A stretch of 64,000 bases of DNA from Epiperipatus broadwayi (taxonomy: Eukaryota > Onychophora > Udeonychophora > Euonychophora > Peripatidae), in the NCBI GenBank assembly GCA_028023455.1, contig JAQFVV010006472.1:841501-905500 (forward strand), read 5' to 3'. The position numbers and the translations under genes are program-made. The notes below the pieces were generated by a model. That model made no database searches. It saw only the letters and a list, made by a program, of their open reading frames with translations, and had not been told where the DNA came from. Below, piece by piece: positions 1 through 10,849 of the stretch; position 1 is the stretch's first letter; every line of letters starts with the position of its first letter.

Positions 1-1440
1 TATAAAAAAATTATTTTATTTGCAGTGATTATTAAAAAAATGCAATATTATTATTTATGTATATTTTTAAAGCTGTCAAATAAATTTTCAATTTAATATT
101 TTTTATATATATGCTTGATATTTTATTTTTTTTTAATGTTAATTGTTTAAAAGAAAACATGTGTAATGAGGGTTTTCAAAACAGCATTTGCTAGCACGTG
201 GAGCAACAACAAAAAGGAAGCCATTATTATTAGTGGGATGGTGATTAGAAAAACAAAAGGATAAAATTTTGTTGTACTTTGTTTCTTTGAAATTACCATT
301 CTTCAGAATATTGGAATAAGATAGATTTTTATGGTAAATACATAAATCATGACAGGCTAATAGAAATATATCGCAGCCAAGAGGCTGCACCATTTTCTTT
401 CATTTATTCCAAGGCAGTTTAAAAAGAAAAAACTAAGAAAATTTCAATACATATATTTCATCGCGTCTGAAGCCAAAATTTGACATAGCTATCTGGAATC
501 TATAATGATCAATCTAATAATAATCTGGAGGTAACTAGAATTAATATATTGGATTTAACATTTCAATTTATTTATTTATTTTTCAAGGAAAGAAATTTTA
601 GAAGGATAAAAATATACATATATCCAAGAATTGACAATTTTCTCTAACATGATAATTTCCTCACCTTAACTAGAATGCATTCTAATATTAAACGGATAAA
701 GAAATAAAACAAAGGAATAAGTTGACTTTTGAAGGAAAACTGGACATGTGAACTTTGAAAGGTAGTCAATAATTTTATATGTATAAATGATATATAAATA
801 TATTTATGAGTTCGATATTTTTGTTTACTTTTATTTTTCATTATAAAAATATAACGTTTTATAAATATTCAATTCAAGCGTCTTGTTTTCTAACAGCAAT
901 AAACATTTAACAGGTGTTAAAATTAACACTTAAGTAATTTAAAATCTTAAAGTATGGCTTATAAGTTTAGGTTGTATATGAGTTGTTATGTATATTTTAA
1001 TAAGTAAATTTATATTCGCAAATTTTTTTTATTATAAAAAAATGTTTTATTATTAATTTATTTCCATTTTTTTTTTTTTTTTTTTAACTTTATATAATGA
1101 TTCTTATGCATACCAAAACAATAATTTATATGTATTTGCTGTATATAATATTTTATTATTATTATTTTAAATATCTGAAAAATATAAATATGGATTTGTA
1201 TTTATATTGATACCTACTTGTTAAGCACAGATATGTCTTTATATATTTAATATATATACTTATTGCAAGTATATATGTATATTTATTATTTGGGTTTGTA
1301 TTTAAAACATTGATATTACCTAAAATTAAACCATAATATAAAATAAAGGATGTACTATTTGTTTTATAAGTAATGCCTTTGTAATTTATTTGAAAGAGTA
1401 TTAATATTTTCTTCTTATTTTTCTTTTAATGCTAGAGTCA
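1..1440. other. AT-rich DNA without recognised gene
   Basis: I see no coding signature here on either strand. Short open frames at 139-393 and 644-841 (minus) have no domain and use codons expected from AT-rich noise. The stretch contains A/T homopolymers, including a T-run near 1070-1085, and short TA-rich tracts. Confidence 0.7.
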
Positions 1441-1442
1441 TT

Positions 1443-1886
1443 ATGGAATTAATTGAATTAACAATTTATTTAAATATAACTGGGATAATTTTGTCTTTCT
1501 TCAATTTAAATGGAATGCAGCAAGTACGTTCCATTACAATATATATATATATATATATGTTGGAATGTGGTTGTGGAATAAAATATATAGGGGAATCCAA
1601 ATGTACATTACAAAAACGATATAATTATCATAAGACATTATATAAATGTGTACAGAAAGAAAATATATATTCGGTAAATATGAATACTCCGTCAATTATA
1701 TTTGATCATAATAAAACATGTAATTATGGTTTTAAATTTAATAATAGAGATATAAAAATTATTCAAATTGAAAGATGTAGTGAAAAACATAAAATTAAAG
1801 AGGCAATGATGATATCTAGGAATAGAGGTGGTTTAATGAATAAACAATCAGCTAATATAAAGACAACAGAACTGTGGGAAATTTGA
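1443..1886 (+). pseudogene. Penelope-like element GIY-YIG endonuclease relic
   Basis: This 147-codon open frame ends in a GIY-YIG nuclease-type domain like the C-terminal endonuclease of Penelope-like retroelements, which nicks target DNA for insertion. Seen: a CxC pair (C42, C44), the core GIKYIGES at 45-52, R59 in KRYNYH, H63, H89, and the late REAMM-like segment KEAMMISRN (E120) followed by LMNK (N133). These are in the family's usual order. The first 39 or so residues are not domain sequence: they cross a (TA)n tract that encodes IYIYIY, so the real protein is truncated upstream and no reverse transcriptase is present. The start shown is only the first ATG in frame. The domain itself carries no stop. 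It could instead be a GIY-YIG domain from another mobile element. Confidence 0.72.
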
Positions 1887-1889
1887 ATA

Positions 1890-2040
1890 GATTGAATGAT
1901 GGGTAATACAAGTTTTTATTTTTTGTACATTTATATTAACAGTTGTTAAAGATTGTCAGTGAAACAATTGAAAGTACTTCTGGTAAAGAATATATTATTT
2001 AATTTTGAATACTGTGTTAAATATATTTGTTTGAATTATA

Positions 2041-2094
<54 letters not shown>

Positions 2095-2109
2095 CACTAT
2101 ATATATATG

Positions 2110-2143
<34 letters not shown>

Positions 2144-2460
2144 CATGGAATTATAACTGAAGAATTAAAAAATATGCACATCACCATATTCAATTGTAAA
2201 TGATTAAGAACATTTATGAAATGTTTTTCCAAGGTTATGCATGGTCAATGTTTGGTCAAATTTACTTTTTATTTTTCAGATGTGATATAAAAATTTTCAA
2301 TGTGAAAATGGTGAGTAGCCAAAAACCTTACCTATCCCTAATCTATCTTTATTTAACTTTACTATTTCAATATCTGGCTGTATTTGTTGAATTTATTTTC
2401 CCTGCTTTATTCTCTAATTTTATTTTGTTCATACATATGCATCTGATTTTTTAATCAACA
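1890..2460. other. AT-rich spacer, no gene
   Basis: Between the endonuclease relic and the first tandem repeat I see only the (TA)n hairpin tract and unstructured AT-rich DNA. An open frame at 2200-2454 is hydrophobic AT-rich noise with no recognisable domain. Confidence 0.6.
2042..2141. repeat. (TA)n microsatellite pair forming a hairpin
   Basis: Two (TA)n runs, 2042-2090 and 2115-2141, are separated by a short spacer. The second run is bounded by inverted words TATGCC and GGCATG, and the whole by TAATTC and GAATTA, so the tract could fold back on itself. It accounts for the open frames seen there on both strands. Confidence 0.85.
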
Positions 2461-2760
2461 TTATTTTTATTTTTATTTTAAGTAATTATGCATATGTAAG
2501 AACAAGTTCTTATAACAAACCATTTTCTTATAATTTTCTCAAAGATCTGATAAGCATCTGGCAGCAAAAAATACATAGTGACCTGAAATTTTAGAATAGA
2601 TACAAAAGCATTATTTTTATTTATTTTTATTTTAAGGACATATGCAGATAGAAGAACAAGTGTTTATAACAAAACATTTTATCATAAGTTTTCTCAGAGA
2701 TGTGATGAACATCTGACAGAAAATAATGCATAGTGACTTGAAATTCTGGAATAGATACAC
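2461..2760. repeat. Degenerate 150-bp tandem duplication
   Basis: Unit 1 (2461-2610) and unit 2 (2611-2760) align along their length. Both begin with a T/A-rich stretch and share GAACAAG near the start, CATCTG in the middle and CATAGTGAC, then AATAGATACA, near the end. They differ at many sites, so the duplication is old. No coding role is visible. Confidence 0.8.
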
Positions 2761-2884
2761 AATCTAGCCACTGAACTATAAGAGTACCATTCAGTATAAA
2801 CACCAGATGGTCTATTACAACCTATATACTTTAAGATACCTACATCTTAAAACAAAAATAATAATGCAAAAATCTTTGCAATGC

Positions 2885-3000
2885 CCTACTCCTTTGAGTC
2901 TTAGGATCTGATAACTTCAAAGCTATGCCTTGCTCCTTTGAGTCGTCAAGGCTAGTAAATATAAAACTTCAAAACTATGCCTTGCTTTTTGAGTCTTAGA
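2885..3000. repeat. Short imperfect tandem repeat
   Basis: The block AACTTCAAAGCTATGCCTTG at 2913 returns as AACTTCAAAACTATGCCTTG at 2965 (period about 52), each followed by TTTGAGTC. A partial copy of that second half starts near 2890. Confidence 0.7.
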
Positions 3001-3277
3001 AGTTGAGGTTGATGGCAGGACTAAATTAAGTGTCCATGATAAACAACTGGAAACATAAAAACTGGAAACTGGGTTAGATAATGCTGAGATCCCCCTCCCC
3101 TGGAATTGCATGAAAATATTGTATTGTCAAGCCAATGACAAAATTCTTATCCATCATCGGCACTAAAAGTACAGACAAACATCAACAGTCAAAACATTAA
3201 TCCAATCTCCAAAGATCATGATTTGATATTCTATTCTGCTTTTGTCAATATTTTAAAATTTATGTACTCTTGTGAGA

Positions 3278-3300
3278 TTTTAGAGCAGGCATGGGCAACC
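3278..3300. repeat. hAT left target duplication and terminal inverted repeat
   Basis: TTTTAGAG (3278-3285) is followed by the 15-bp terminal repeat CAGGCATGGGCAACC. Confidence 0.88.
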
Positions 3301-3439
3301 TTTCCTAGTTCAGAGGCCAAATTATCTTTTTGTCTTCGAGTCAAGCGCCGGACCAAATAATTAAATAGTACAATAGTAAATGATAAAGAGCTACATAAAT
3401 TTCATAATAATGACGTAACAATTTAATGTGAGGATTAGC

Positions 3440-5140
3440 CTTGTACTTCAACAATGAAACTATCAATGTTGATGGGAATACTGCTTAAGAACAATCACAT
3501 AGAATTTTCAAGATTTTTGTCAGTTATTCTTGGCCGAATTTTTGATTTATTAAATTCCATTCTAGAAAAAACTGTTCACCCATATATGTGCTGCCAAAAA
3601 GAAAAAATTATTTTTGAAAAGGCACTACATTTCTATTTTTTTTTTTTCACCAAATGTTTATAAAAATCCATCAAAGCAATGTTGTTAAATTGTAATTTTA
3701 GCACTAAATCTGCTTGAACTTCAATAAGTTCCATCTGCAAATTTTCTGGCATATTATTTATATCAGCATCCATCAGAGGATAAAATACAGTGAATATGGA
3801 GTCTTTATTTTGGAAGTCAGTGAACCTTGTATCAAATTGCTCTATTAATGTCTTCAGTTGATTTCCATAACAAATTATAAGGGATATTTTTATGAGTTGC
3901 TAGAGTAGGAAAATGGTAACAATTTTTAGCTCTTATCTGACTTTCCAACAATTTTACTTTATTACAAAAACCACTGACATGTCCATACAGTTCATGAATC
4001 AGTTGTCCTGGTTTTTGCAATTTAAGATTTTCATTTAGGTATCCAGTGACATCTACAAGAAATGCTAAATCAAACACCCACTCATCATCTCTTACTTGGT
4101 TAATTGTTTTTCCTTTTATGTTCATAAAATCTGCTGTCTTGTCTCAGATCATAAATCATTTTAACCTTTTACCTTTACTCAACTACCTCACATCACAATA
4201 AGACACATTTTCATAATCTGAAAATAAGTCTGCCAAATATTCCTTAAATTGCAGTGATTAAGTACATGTGACTTAATAAAGTTAATATTGACTACTACAA
4301 CTTCCATAACATTTCTAAATTTAATTGATTTTGCACACAGATTTTTTGGATAATGCAATGAAAATTTGTTAAATTTTTCAGATGGATCTGTAATTTTGTT
4401 ACTTTTTCATGAACTATTCCAATAAATCCCTTCCATGCACCAACCATTGCAGGAGCTCCATCAGTGCATATGCCATATAGTGAACTCCATTTAAGCCCAA
4501 ATATCTTGAAGACTGTTTTGACTTCTTCAAATATATCTTCACCAGTAATTGTCTGTTTTAGGGCCAAAGTAAAATTCTTTTGTGATATTAAATACACATC
4601 AACTCCCTGAATAAATATTGCTAGTTGTGTTGTATCAGAGGCATCAAGTGCTGTCATCCGAAGCAATTGAAAATGCTTTGAATCTAGAAATCTTCTCTTT
4701 TAAACTTTTTTGGATATCATCAGCCATGATTTCTATCCACCAGACAGCAGTACATCTCAACAAACTAATATTCTCAAAATATTTTCTCTTTTCAGAACAT
4801 ATTATACTTGCAACATTCAACAGACATTCTTTGATCTCCTTCACCAAATGATTTAGAATGCTTAGCAAATTTTTTATTTACCACAAAGCTGACTTTCACA
4901 ATGCTTCCATACTGCATTTATTACTTGGTGAACATTTTCTGCTGGGTATCCAAGTTCTTCAATTGCTCTATTTCATCTTTTCATAGTTGTCCATCAGTTT
5001 TTTGGTGATCTACATGTTTTGAAGTAAAGTGTTTTTTCAAGTTGTATTCTTTGTTGACTGATATGGATTCATTGCACAACAAACATATAGGCAAACCTTT
5101 ATTCAGAATAAAATAGTACTTGTCTGTCCAGCTGTCTTGA
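3440..5140 (-). pseudogene. hAT transposase pseudogene (BED finger, GTF2IRD2-like)
   Basis: Read on the minus strand, fragments of one transposase appear in the correct order. A BED zinc finger lies at about 5140-4985: the W...KYYF stretch, CLLC at 5084-5073, then KKHFTSKH. The catalytic core spans about 4870-4295, including ENISLLRCT, the first acidic motif (LDASD, where family members have LDEST), TQLAIFIQGVD, TGEDIFEEV and the second acidic motif CTDGAPAMVG. A middle part spans 4125-3832 (LIHELYGHVSGF). The segment EQFDTRFTDF...MPENLQMELIE follows at about 3845-3690. The C-terminal dimerisation-like part SKIRPRITDKNLEN lies near 3530. Frame changes and stops separate these blocks, for example between the BED finger and core and near 4660, so no functional enzyme can be made. 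The enzyme would have cut and pasted the surrounding hAT element in the nucleus. Confidence 0.88.
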
Positions 5141-6965
5141 AATTGATGATCCTCTGTATCTAGTTAATCCCTGACATTGTTCTAAATTTCAAACTATATA
5201 TTCAGAACTGACAAACAAAACTGTTTTTAACACTGCAGATACTGAACAGAAAACAATATAAATGCAGGCACTTAACAAGGCACAAACCCAATGTAAATAT
5301 TAAAATTAAAAAAAAAAGATATTTACACTCCAGTTAAAACACAATATAAATACAAGCACTGAACAAGGCACAACCCCAATGCAAGTATCAAAATGACACA
5401 TTGTAACATGTTCACACACTGCTAGTCAAAATGGGAAAGAGATCTTGATGAGAGAAAACAAATGTGTTTTGCAGTGTCATATGATGTCAGCTTAACTATT
5501 CAAAATATTAATTCTGAGAGAAGCTAAATAAGACAAAAAAAGTGATTTTCAGTAATTGCTAATGATTATAACATAATATTTTTATAAAACATTTATTATT
5601 AAACCAAAAAGAACTATTCAAAATATTAATTCTGAGAGAAACTAAATAAGACAAAAAAAGTGATTTTCAGTAATTGCTAATGATTATAACATAATATTTT
5701 TATAAAACATTTATTAAACCAAAAAGTACATTACTAATAAGGAATTGTCTTTGAAAATATTTTATTTTAATAAAGATTGCTCATAGGAAATATATGAAAA
5801 AGCAGAAATCGCCATTGCTGGCTTTATAAAAATTGCTTTTGCAAAAACAATAGAGAATAATTTTTTAATAACAGTAAATAATTTATTAACTTTTATAATT
5901 TCTTTTGTTTCTTTGATGATAATTAGTTGTGAATGTATCATTTTTTTAATGTTATAAATTTCTAATATTTCATTTTGTGCCACAACATTTTAACTTGGTC
6001 TATAAATGTTCAAAGATTACGCAAATATGGCAATCACCAAATATATTTTTTAAAAGGTAATCAATCTTACGCGAATTTATTTCAGCCAAATGTACACTGA
6101 ATTAAATTACTAAACCAGATTAAACAGAGACACTCAAATATGACATTTAATATATTTTATTATATTCACTTTTAATTAAAAAAAAGCATATTCTCTTTTC
6201 CTATAGCATTTCCAACTGACTCGAATCTTTTTTATATATATAAAGAGCAAATACAAGCTTAAATTAAACACAAACATTATCATTTTTTTTTAAAATACAG
6301 TACAAATTATTTAACTAATATTCTTTTTATTGATCTTTCAAGATCGAGCAGTTAACATTATTAGGAAAAATCTAATCTAATTCACACATGAATTATAATA
6401 AAATGCATGTAAAAAAAAACATATTTAAAGCATATGAGTTTAAACTCCTCTCCTTTTGTTTTAACTCATTTAACATAATAATATAAAATTACCAGCAATA
6501 ATCCTACACTCTATTGTTGAAACATTTAAGACACTTAATAGTATATATCTATTTCTATTACGCAAAATGGAAAGTTCACTCAGTAAAAGTTTATAGCTAC
6601 CCTGATCAATCAGTGATGGTCCTGTAGGAGAAGTATTTCATCCTATGCTTGCCGTGGTTTGCCCAGTCACTAACTTCAGAAAAATTCCAATTAATCTCAA
6701 ACAAAAGACAATCACATAATTTATAGTTTGTTTTTGTTTTTTTTTTGCAATGTTACTTATAATCCTGAGGAAACATTCGAAACTGATGAGCGTAATAGAT
6801 AGCACAAAAATACCTCCACTATCAAAGTCTCAACAATAGAGCTAATTGCAGAAAAATTCTATACTGTACTTTCTTTCTCCTTCTATCTTTAAGAATTTCT
6901 AAGAATTAGAAATAAAACAAAAGACAAACTTTTATATATATATTAAAAAAAACCTGCAAGATCTT
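5141..6965. other. hAT internal non-coding DNA
   Basis: Lying inside the hAT element, this stretch shows no domain. It holds one local tandem duplication (5494-5726) and AT-rich sequence. An open frame at 5762-5983 (minus) is AT-rich and unrecognised. Confidence 0.6.
5494..5726. repeat. 118-bp tandem duplication, nearly identical
   Basis: The two units (5494-5611 and 5612-5726) differ by a few bases and a 3-bp deletion (TTATTATT versus TTATT near the end). The high identity implies a recent local duplication within the older hAT element. Confidence 0.92.
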
Positions 6966-8046
6966 ATGTAATATAGGGTATATGAGCACAGACTTTCACA
7001 CCACCCACCTCTCTCCACTCTATCTAATAACACTGATACACCTAAACACATATATGCTGAAAAGATAAATAATCACCAATATACATATTTAATGCTAAAC
7101 CAGCAATCATCAGTTGGTCCAGACTATCATCTTTACACACATATATAGTATAAGTGCTCAGATATATATTAAGATAGACTATCCTCATAGCTTTATGGAC
7201 AGGCTTCAATCCACTCCACACTCCAACTCTTCAACCATCCATCCAATTGAAAATCTGATGATGGAATGCTCAAAGGCCACCCAGAGGCCGAGATTATTGT
7301 CACACCCATGTTGACCTAAGGTCAATCTGAACCCCACATGTACAGGACATAATCCATTTAATACATATGCAAGGATGAGCAGACATCTCTATAATGTAAT
7401 AAGTGAAACACAGGCTTGTTATATACCTGCGGCTATATATATGTAATATAGGGTATAAGAGCACAGACTTTCACACCACCCACCTCTCTCCACTCTATCT
7501 AATAACACTAATACACCTAAACACATATATCCTGAAAAGATAAATAATCACCAATATACGTATTTCATGCTAAACCAGCAATCATCAGTTGGTCCAGACT
7601 ATCATCTTTACACACATATATAGTATAAGTGCTCAGATATATATTAAGATAGACTATCCTCATAGCTTAATGGACAGGCTTCAATCCACTCCACACTCCA
7701 ACTCTTCAACCATCCATCCAATTGAAAATCTGATGATGGAATGCTCAAAGGCCACCCTGAGGCCGAGATTATTGTCACACCCATGTTGACCTAAGGTCAA
7801 TCTGAACCCCACATGTACAGGACATAATCCATTTAATACATATGCAAGGATGAGCAGACATCTCTATAATGTAATAACTGAAACACAGGCTTGTTATATA
7901 CCTGCGGCTATATATATGTAATATAGGGTATATGAGCACAGACTTTCACACCACCCACCTCTCTCCATTCTATCTAATAACACTGATACACCTAAACACA
8001 TATATGCTGAAAAGATAAATAATCACCAATATACGTATTTCATGCT
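6966..8046 (-). repeat. 475-bp SINE-derived tandem array
   Basis: Units start at 6966, 7441 and 7916, with exact 475-bp spacing. The first two are nearly identical and the third breaks off at about 8046. The unit belongs to the same family as the arrays at 31387 and 50716: shared landmarks are the AGACTTTCA word near the unit start, GATAAATAATCACC, CATGCTAAACCAGC, GGACAGGCTTCAATC and ATCTGATGATGGAA. On the minus strand the family has a tRNA-like head, though here the B-box region is degraded. The short open frames at 7114-7314 and 7589-7789 are only the repeated unit. Family consensus and copy number cannot be judged from one window. Confidence 0.88.
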
Positions 8047-8308
8047 TTCCCCTTCTTTTTTTTTTTTAATCTCGATTTAATTGATTTCAAAACTTTTAAA
8101 ATTCCCTTTAAAAAAAAAGTTTTATTATTTATTTTTAATATAGTTTTATTATAAAATAATATATATGCGATTTTAATAATATATATAGATATATATGTGC
8201 GTATATACTGTAACGATCCGGAGAATACAACTTCACGTAATCTGCACTACGGGCGCCATCTAGGCATTTAAACCTAGAAAAATTTATAGAGTAGGCAGAT
8301 ACGTAAGT

Positions 8309-8340
8309 CAAAAAAAAAAAAAATTTTTTTTTTTTTTTTA
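8309..8340. repeat. A-run followed by T-run
   Basis: About 13 A followed directly by about 15 T form a perfect homopolymer palindrome able to extrude as a hairpin. The reading frame across it (8135-8371) is an artefact. Confidence 0.8.
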
Positions 8341-9468
8341 AATTTTGATTCCAGTCGTTAGCCCATGTCACTAGCTCAGTGGAATAGCAGAGATTTAATA
8401 AGATAATCTAAGAGTATATATAAAAAAAAGAATAAAATAAGCCACTGCCAGTAATTAACATTCAAAAATTTATTTACGCACATATATATATAAGATTTAA
8501 AATTGTTTTAGTATCAGTTTACATTTTAACATTTAACATTATTTTTAACTTTACTTTAATTTACATTTAATTACTATTATATTATAATTTTACATTTTAA
8601 TTAAGTTCGCACATATAAATTTATGAAAGCTTGTTTATAATGTTGAATATAGATCGGTTACATAGATTTCACGGTCAAAAACATTTCAAAAGAAACATAA
8701 ACGATCAAAATACAAAATTATTGATTACTGACAATTGCGGAGGGAAATTTATATGTAACCCAATAGTATTCACCATAAGATACTTGCATTGTCACCAATA
8801 ACTTAAAAGACATCCGAATAAATACATTTTAGATACTCACCGTAAGGTATCATTATTTATCGAATGTCTATATATTTTGATCAAATATGAAAACCCAAAA
8901 CATACTTAACCGATAACCAATCCATGCAAGCGTCTATAAACAACTTAAATTTAATGCATTTTTATTTAGGGTCAAGTATGAATAGACTACATAGATTTGC
9001 ATTTGAAAATAAAATATTCTATCCCTATTTAACCTTAGGCTAAAATTCGCAGTCAAACTGGCATCAATTCATCTGATATATCGATGTATTCAATGTAATA
9101 CGGAATACGACAGCACCAAAAAGATTTAGAGAAGGCATTGACCCTCATCAGATAGGAATATGACATCTATCAGATAAGAAGAGCAATAAAAAAAAACTCC
9201 ATAGAAAGGAACTGCGCTCTGCATCTTATAATTCCTTCCATAGGCAAAACGGGAGAGTGCGGCGTATTTATAAACGATTCTGCCAGTAGCGAATCTCCGA
9301 CTACATCTACTAACTACATCAATATATCCAATCCATTGACCCAATTTAACAACGAAACAAATAACCTAAGATTACCCTCCCCTAATATAACTTTACAAAT
9401 CTATACAGCCATTCACACCCGACTTAAGTTTAACATTGATATATTTTAATTTATCGGAAAACAGAAAT

Positions 9469-9534
9469 CATAAATAAACTTAAAGAACAAAGTTAAATAA
9501 ACATAAATAAACTTAAAGAACAAAGTTAAATAAA
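9469..9534. repeat. 33-bp exact direct repeat, two copies
   Basis: The 33-bp unit beginning CATAAATAAACTTAAAG occurs at 9469 and again at 9502 with no difference seen. Confidence 0.93.
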
Positions 9535-10826
9535 TGGAAATGATTTTAAATAAATAAATAACAAATACATCAAATAACATTATTAATGAAGAATTTAGTT
9601 TGGTCAGATAGGATTCTATTGCATTATTTACTAAAAAGTTTTAAAATTTAGAGTTCTTATTGTTTCAAGTGAATATAAAGTTCTTACGATTTTTAAAACG
9701 TCCAACTGTATCCATTGCTTGCCATGAACGTGAATTCCCACGCCGTCCTAAAATTGGTATTCTGTTGGCTGATTTATTTATCCATCCGGAGGTTTTTTGC
9801 TTTAACTGGTCCTCAATGTAGAAAAACGATAGTTCATTTCTTTTTCTTTCTTAGCAAAGCTGAAGGGATTGAATCGTGCGTCTTTTTTCAATCCCTTCTC
9901 CTTCACTTCCGCACTAACACATATCTCTCACATCGTAATAAATCAATAACTAACTAATAATTTCCAAACTTGTCCTTTTTATATTAATGTAAAGGCTTGA
10001 ATTTACATTACGTCACCGATGCGATGGTCCTTTCGCTGCGGTCCGATTCCATAGGGATTTCTTCTTATTTGCTAACAGTTTCTATTGTTTTCCTATCTGA
10101 CCGATGTTTTTACATTTAAATGCCCAAGGCTGGTTTACATTTAACTAATTAACAATCATTTCCATTTCTGATTAATTAACCTGTTTTCCAGATCAAAAAT
10201 ATATTTAAAGATAAATTTAAAGATATAATTTTATCTCCAAATCTTTTTAAAATTTAGTTTTAAAATACTTTTTCTTTAATAAAGTTTTATTTTAATAATT
10301 TTTCATTATCTGTGCGATTTAACATATACGAGTTTAAGATGATATTTAATTTCAATTTTTAATTCTTAAAGAAAATTTTTAAATGCGAACTTTTTAATTT
10401 ACTTTCATGTTTAATAAATAAAAAAAACAATGTAACGAACATCTGTGCTCATTACAATACCTATGAGTATGAGCTGGCAAAAAAATACCATCTCTATTCT
10501 AATCTTTTCAATACGTTCCATGCAGCTAATTAAGATGTGCTTTTTTGCTATTGCCAAGAACTTCGTTTTCACATTTATTTTCATTATTTTAAAATATTAA
10601 TAATTTTAGTTTTTAAATTTTAATCATTAAAAGACTTAAATAAAGATATAAAATATAAATTTATTAAACAATATAATTATTTAATTGCACAAAAAGTAAA
10701 AATCAAACGTAACTCTTGCTAGATTCTATTCAAAAACTTGCCAGTCAGGATCAAACATGGCTGAAATAGATTAGTGGCGGGCCGGATTAAAAGTCATAAA
10801 GGGCCAGATCTGGCCCGAAGGCTGGA

Positions 10827-10849
10827 GGTTGCCCATATGTGTTTTAGAG
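10827..10849. repeat. hAT right terminal inverted repeat and target duplication
   Basis: GGTTGCCCATATGTG (10827-10841) pairs with the left end at 12 of 15 positions and is followed by TTTTAGAG (10842-10849), identical to the left flank. Confidence 0.88.

Larger units (their letters stand above)
8209..10456. mobile_element. Putative LTR-type element or remnant
   Basis: The block is visibly less AT-rich than its surroundings. It begins TGTAACGATCC (8209), ends GCTCATTACA (10456), and is bordered by ATAC on both sides (8205-8208 and 10457-10460). TGTAAC/RTTACA ends match the LTR ends of the element at 51.5-55.0 kb. On the minus strand the word TGGCGCCCG near 8255-8247 resembles a primer-binding site, and ATATAAAAAGG near 9985 resembles a TATA box. 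No pol domain is readable, and the open frames at 9126-9344 and 9715-9957 match nothing I recognise. It lies inside the hAT element, so it inserted later. A 4-bp duplication in AT-rich DNA is weak evidence. Confidence 0.35.
3286..10841 (-). mobile_element. hAT-family DNA transposon, complete ends, nested insertions
   Basis: The left end CAGGCATGGGCAACC (3286-3300) and the right end (10827-10841, complement CACATATGGGCAACC) are terminal inverted repeats of the kind seen in hAT elements related to GTF2IRD2/ZBED-type transposases. Both are flanked by the identical 8-bp word TTTTAGAG (3278-3285 and 10842-10849), the target duplication length expected of hAT. Just inside the right end is the word GGCCAGATCTGGCCCG, a familiar subterminal feature of this hAT group. 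The minus strand carries a broken transposase next to the left end. At 7.56 kb the element is far longer than its gene needs. The excess is explained by later insertions: a 475-bp tandem array (6966-8046) and a putative LTR-type element (8209-10456). It cannot be autonomous now. Confidence 0.88.

Noticed and set aside
2017-2232. Ile/Tyr-repeat frames on both strands
   Set aside because: They are products of the (TA)n tract.
6760-6820. Possible snoRNA C/D box or second Penelope trace (CTGAGGAAACATTCGAAAC, CTGATGAGCG)
   Set aside because: Isolated short words; no guide pairing, terminal stem or adjoining domain could be shown.
7114-7789. Two almost identical 66-codon frames
   Set aside because: They are the same part of consecutive 475-bp repeat units; the family's other copies at 31 and 51 kb do not conserve the frame.
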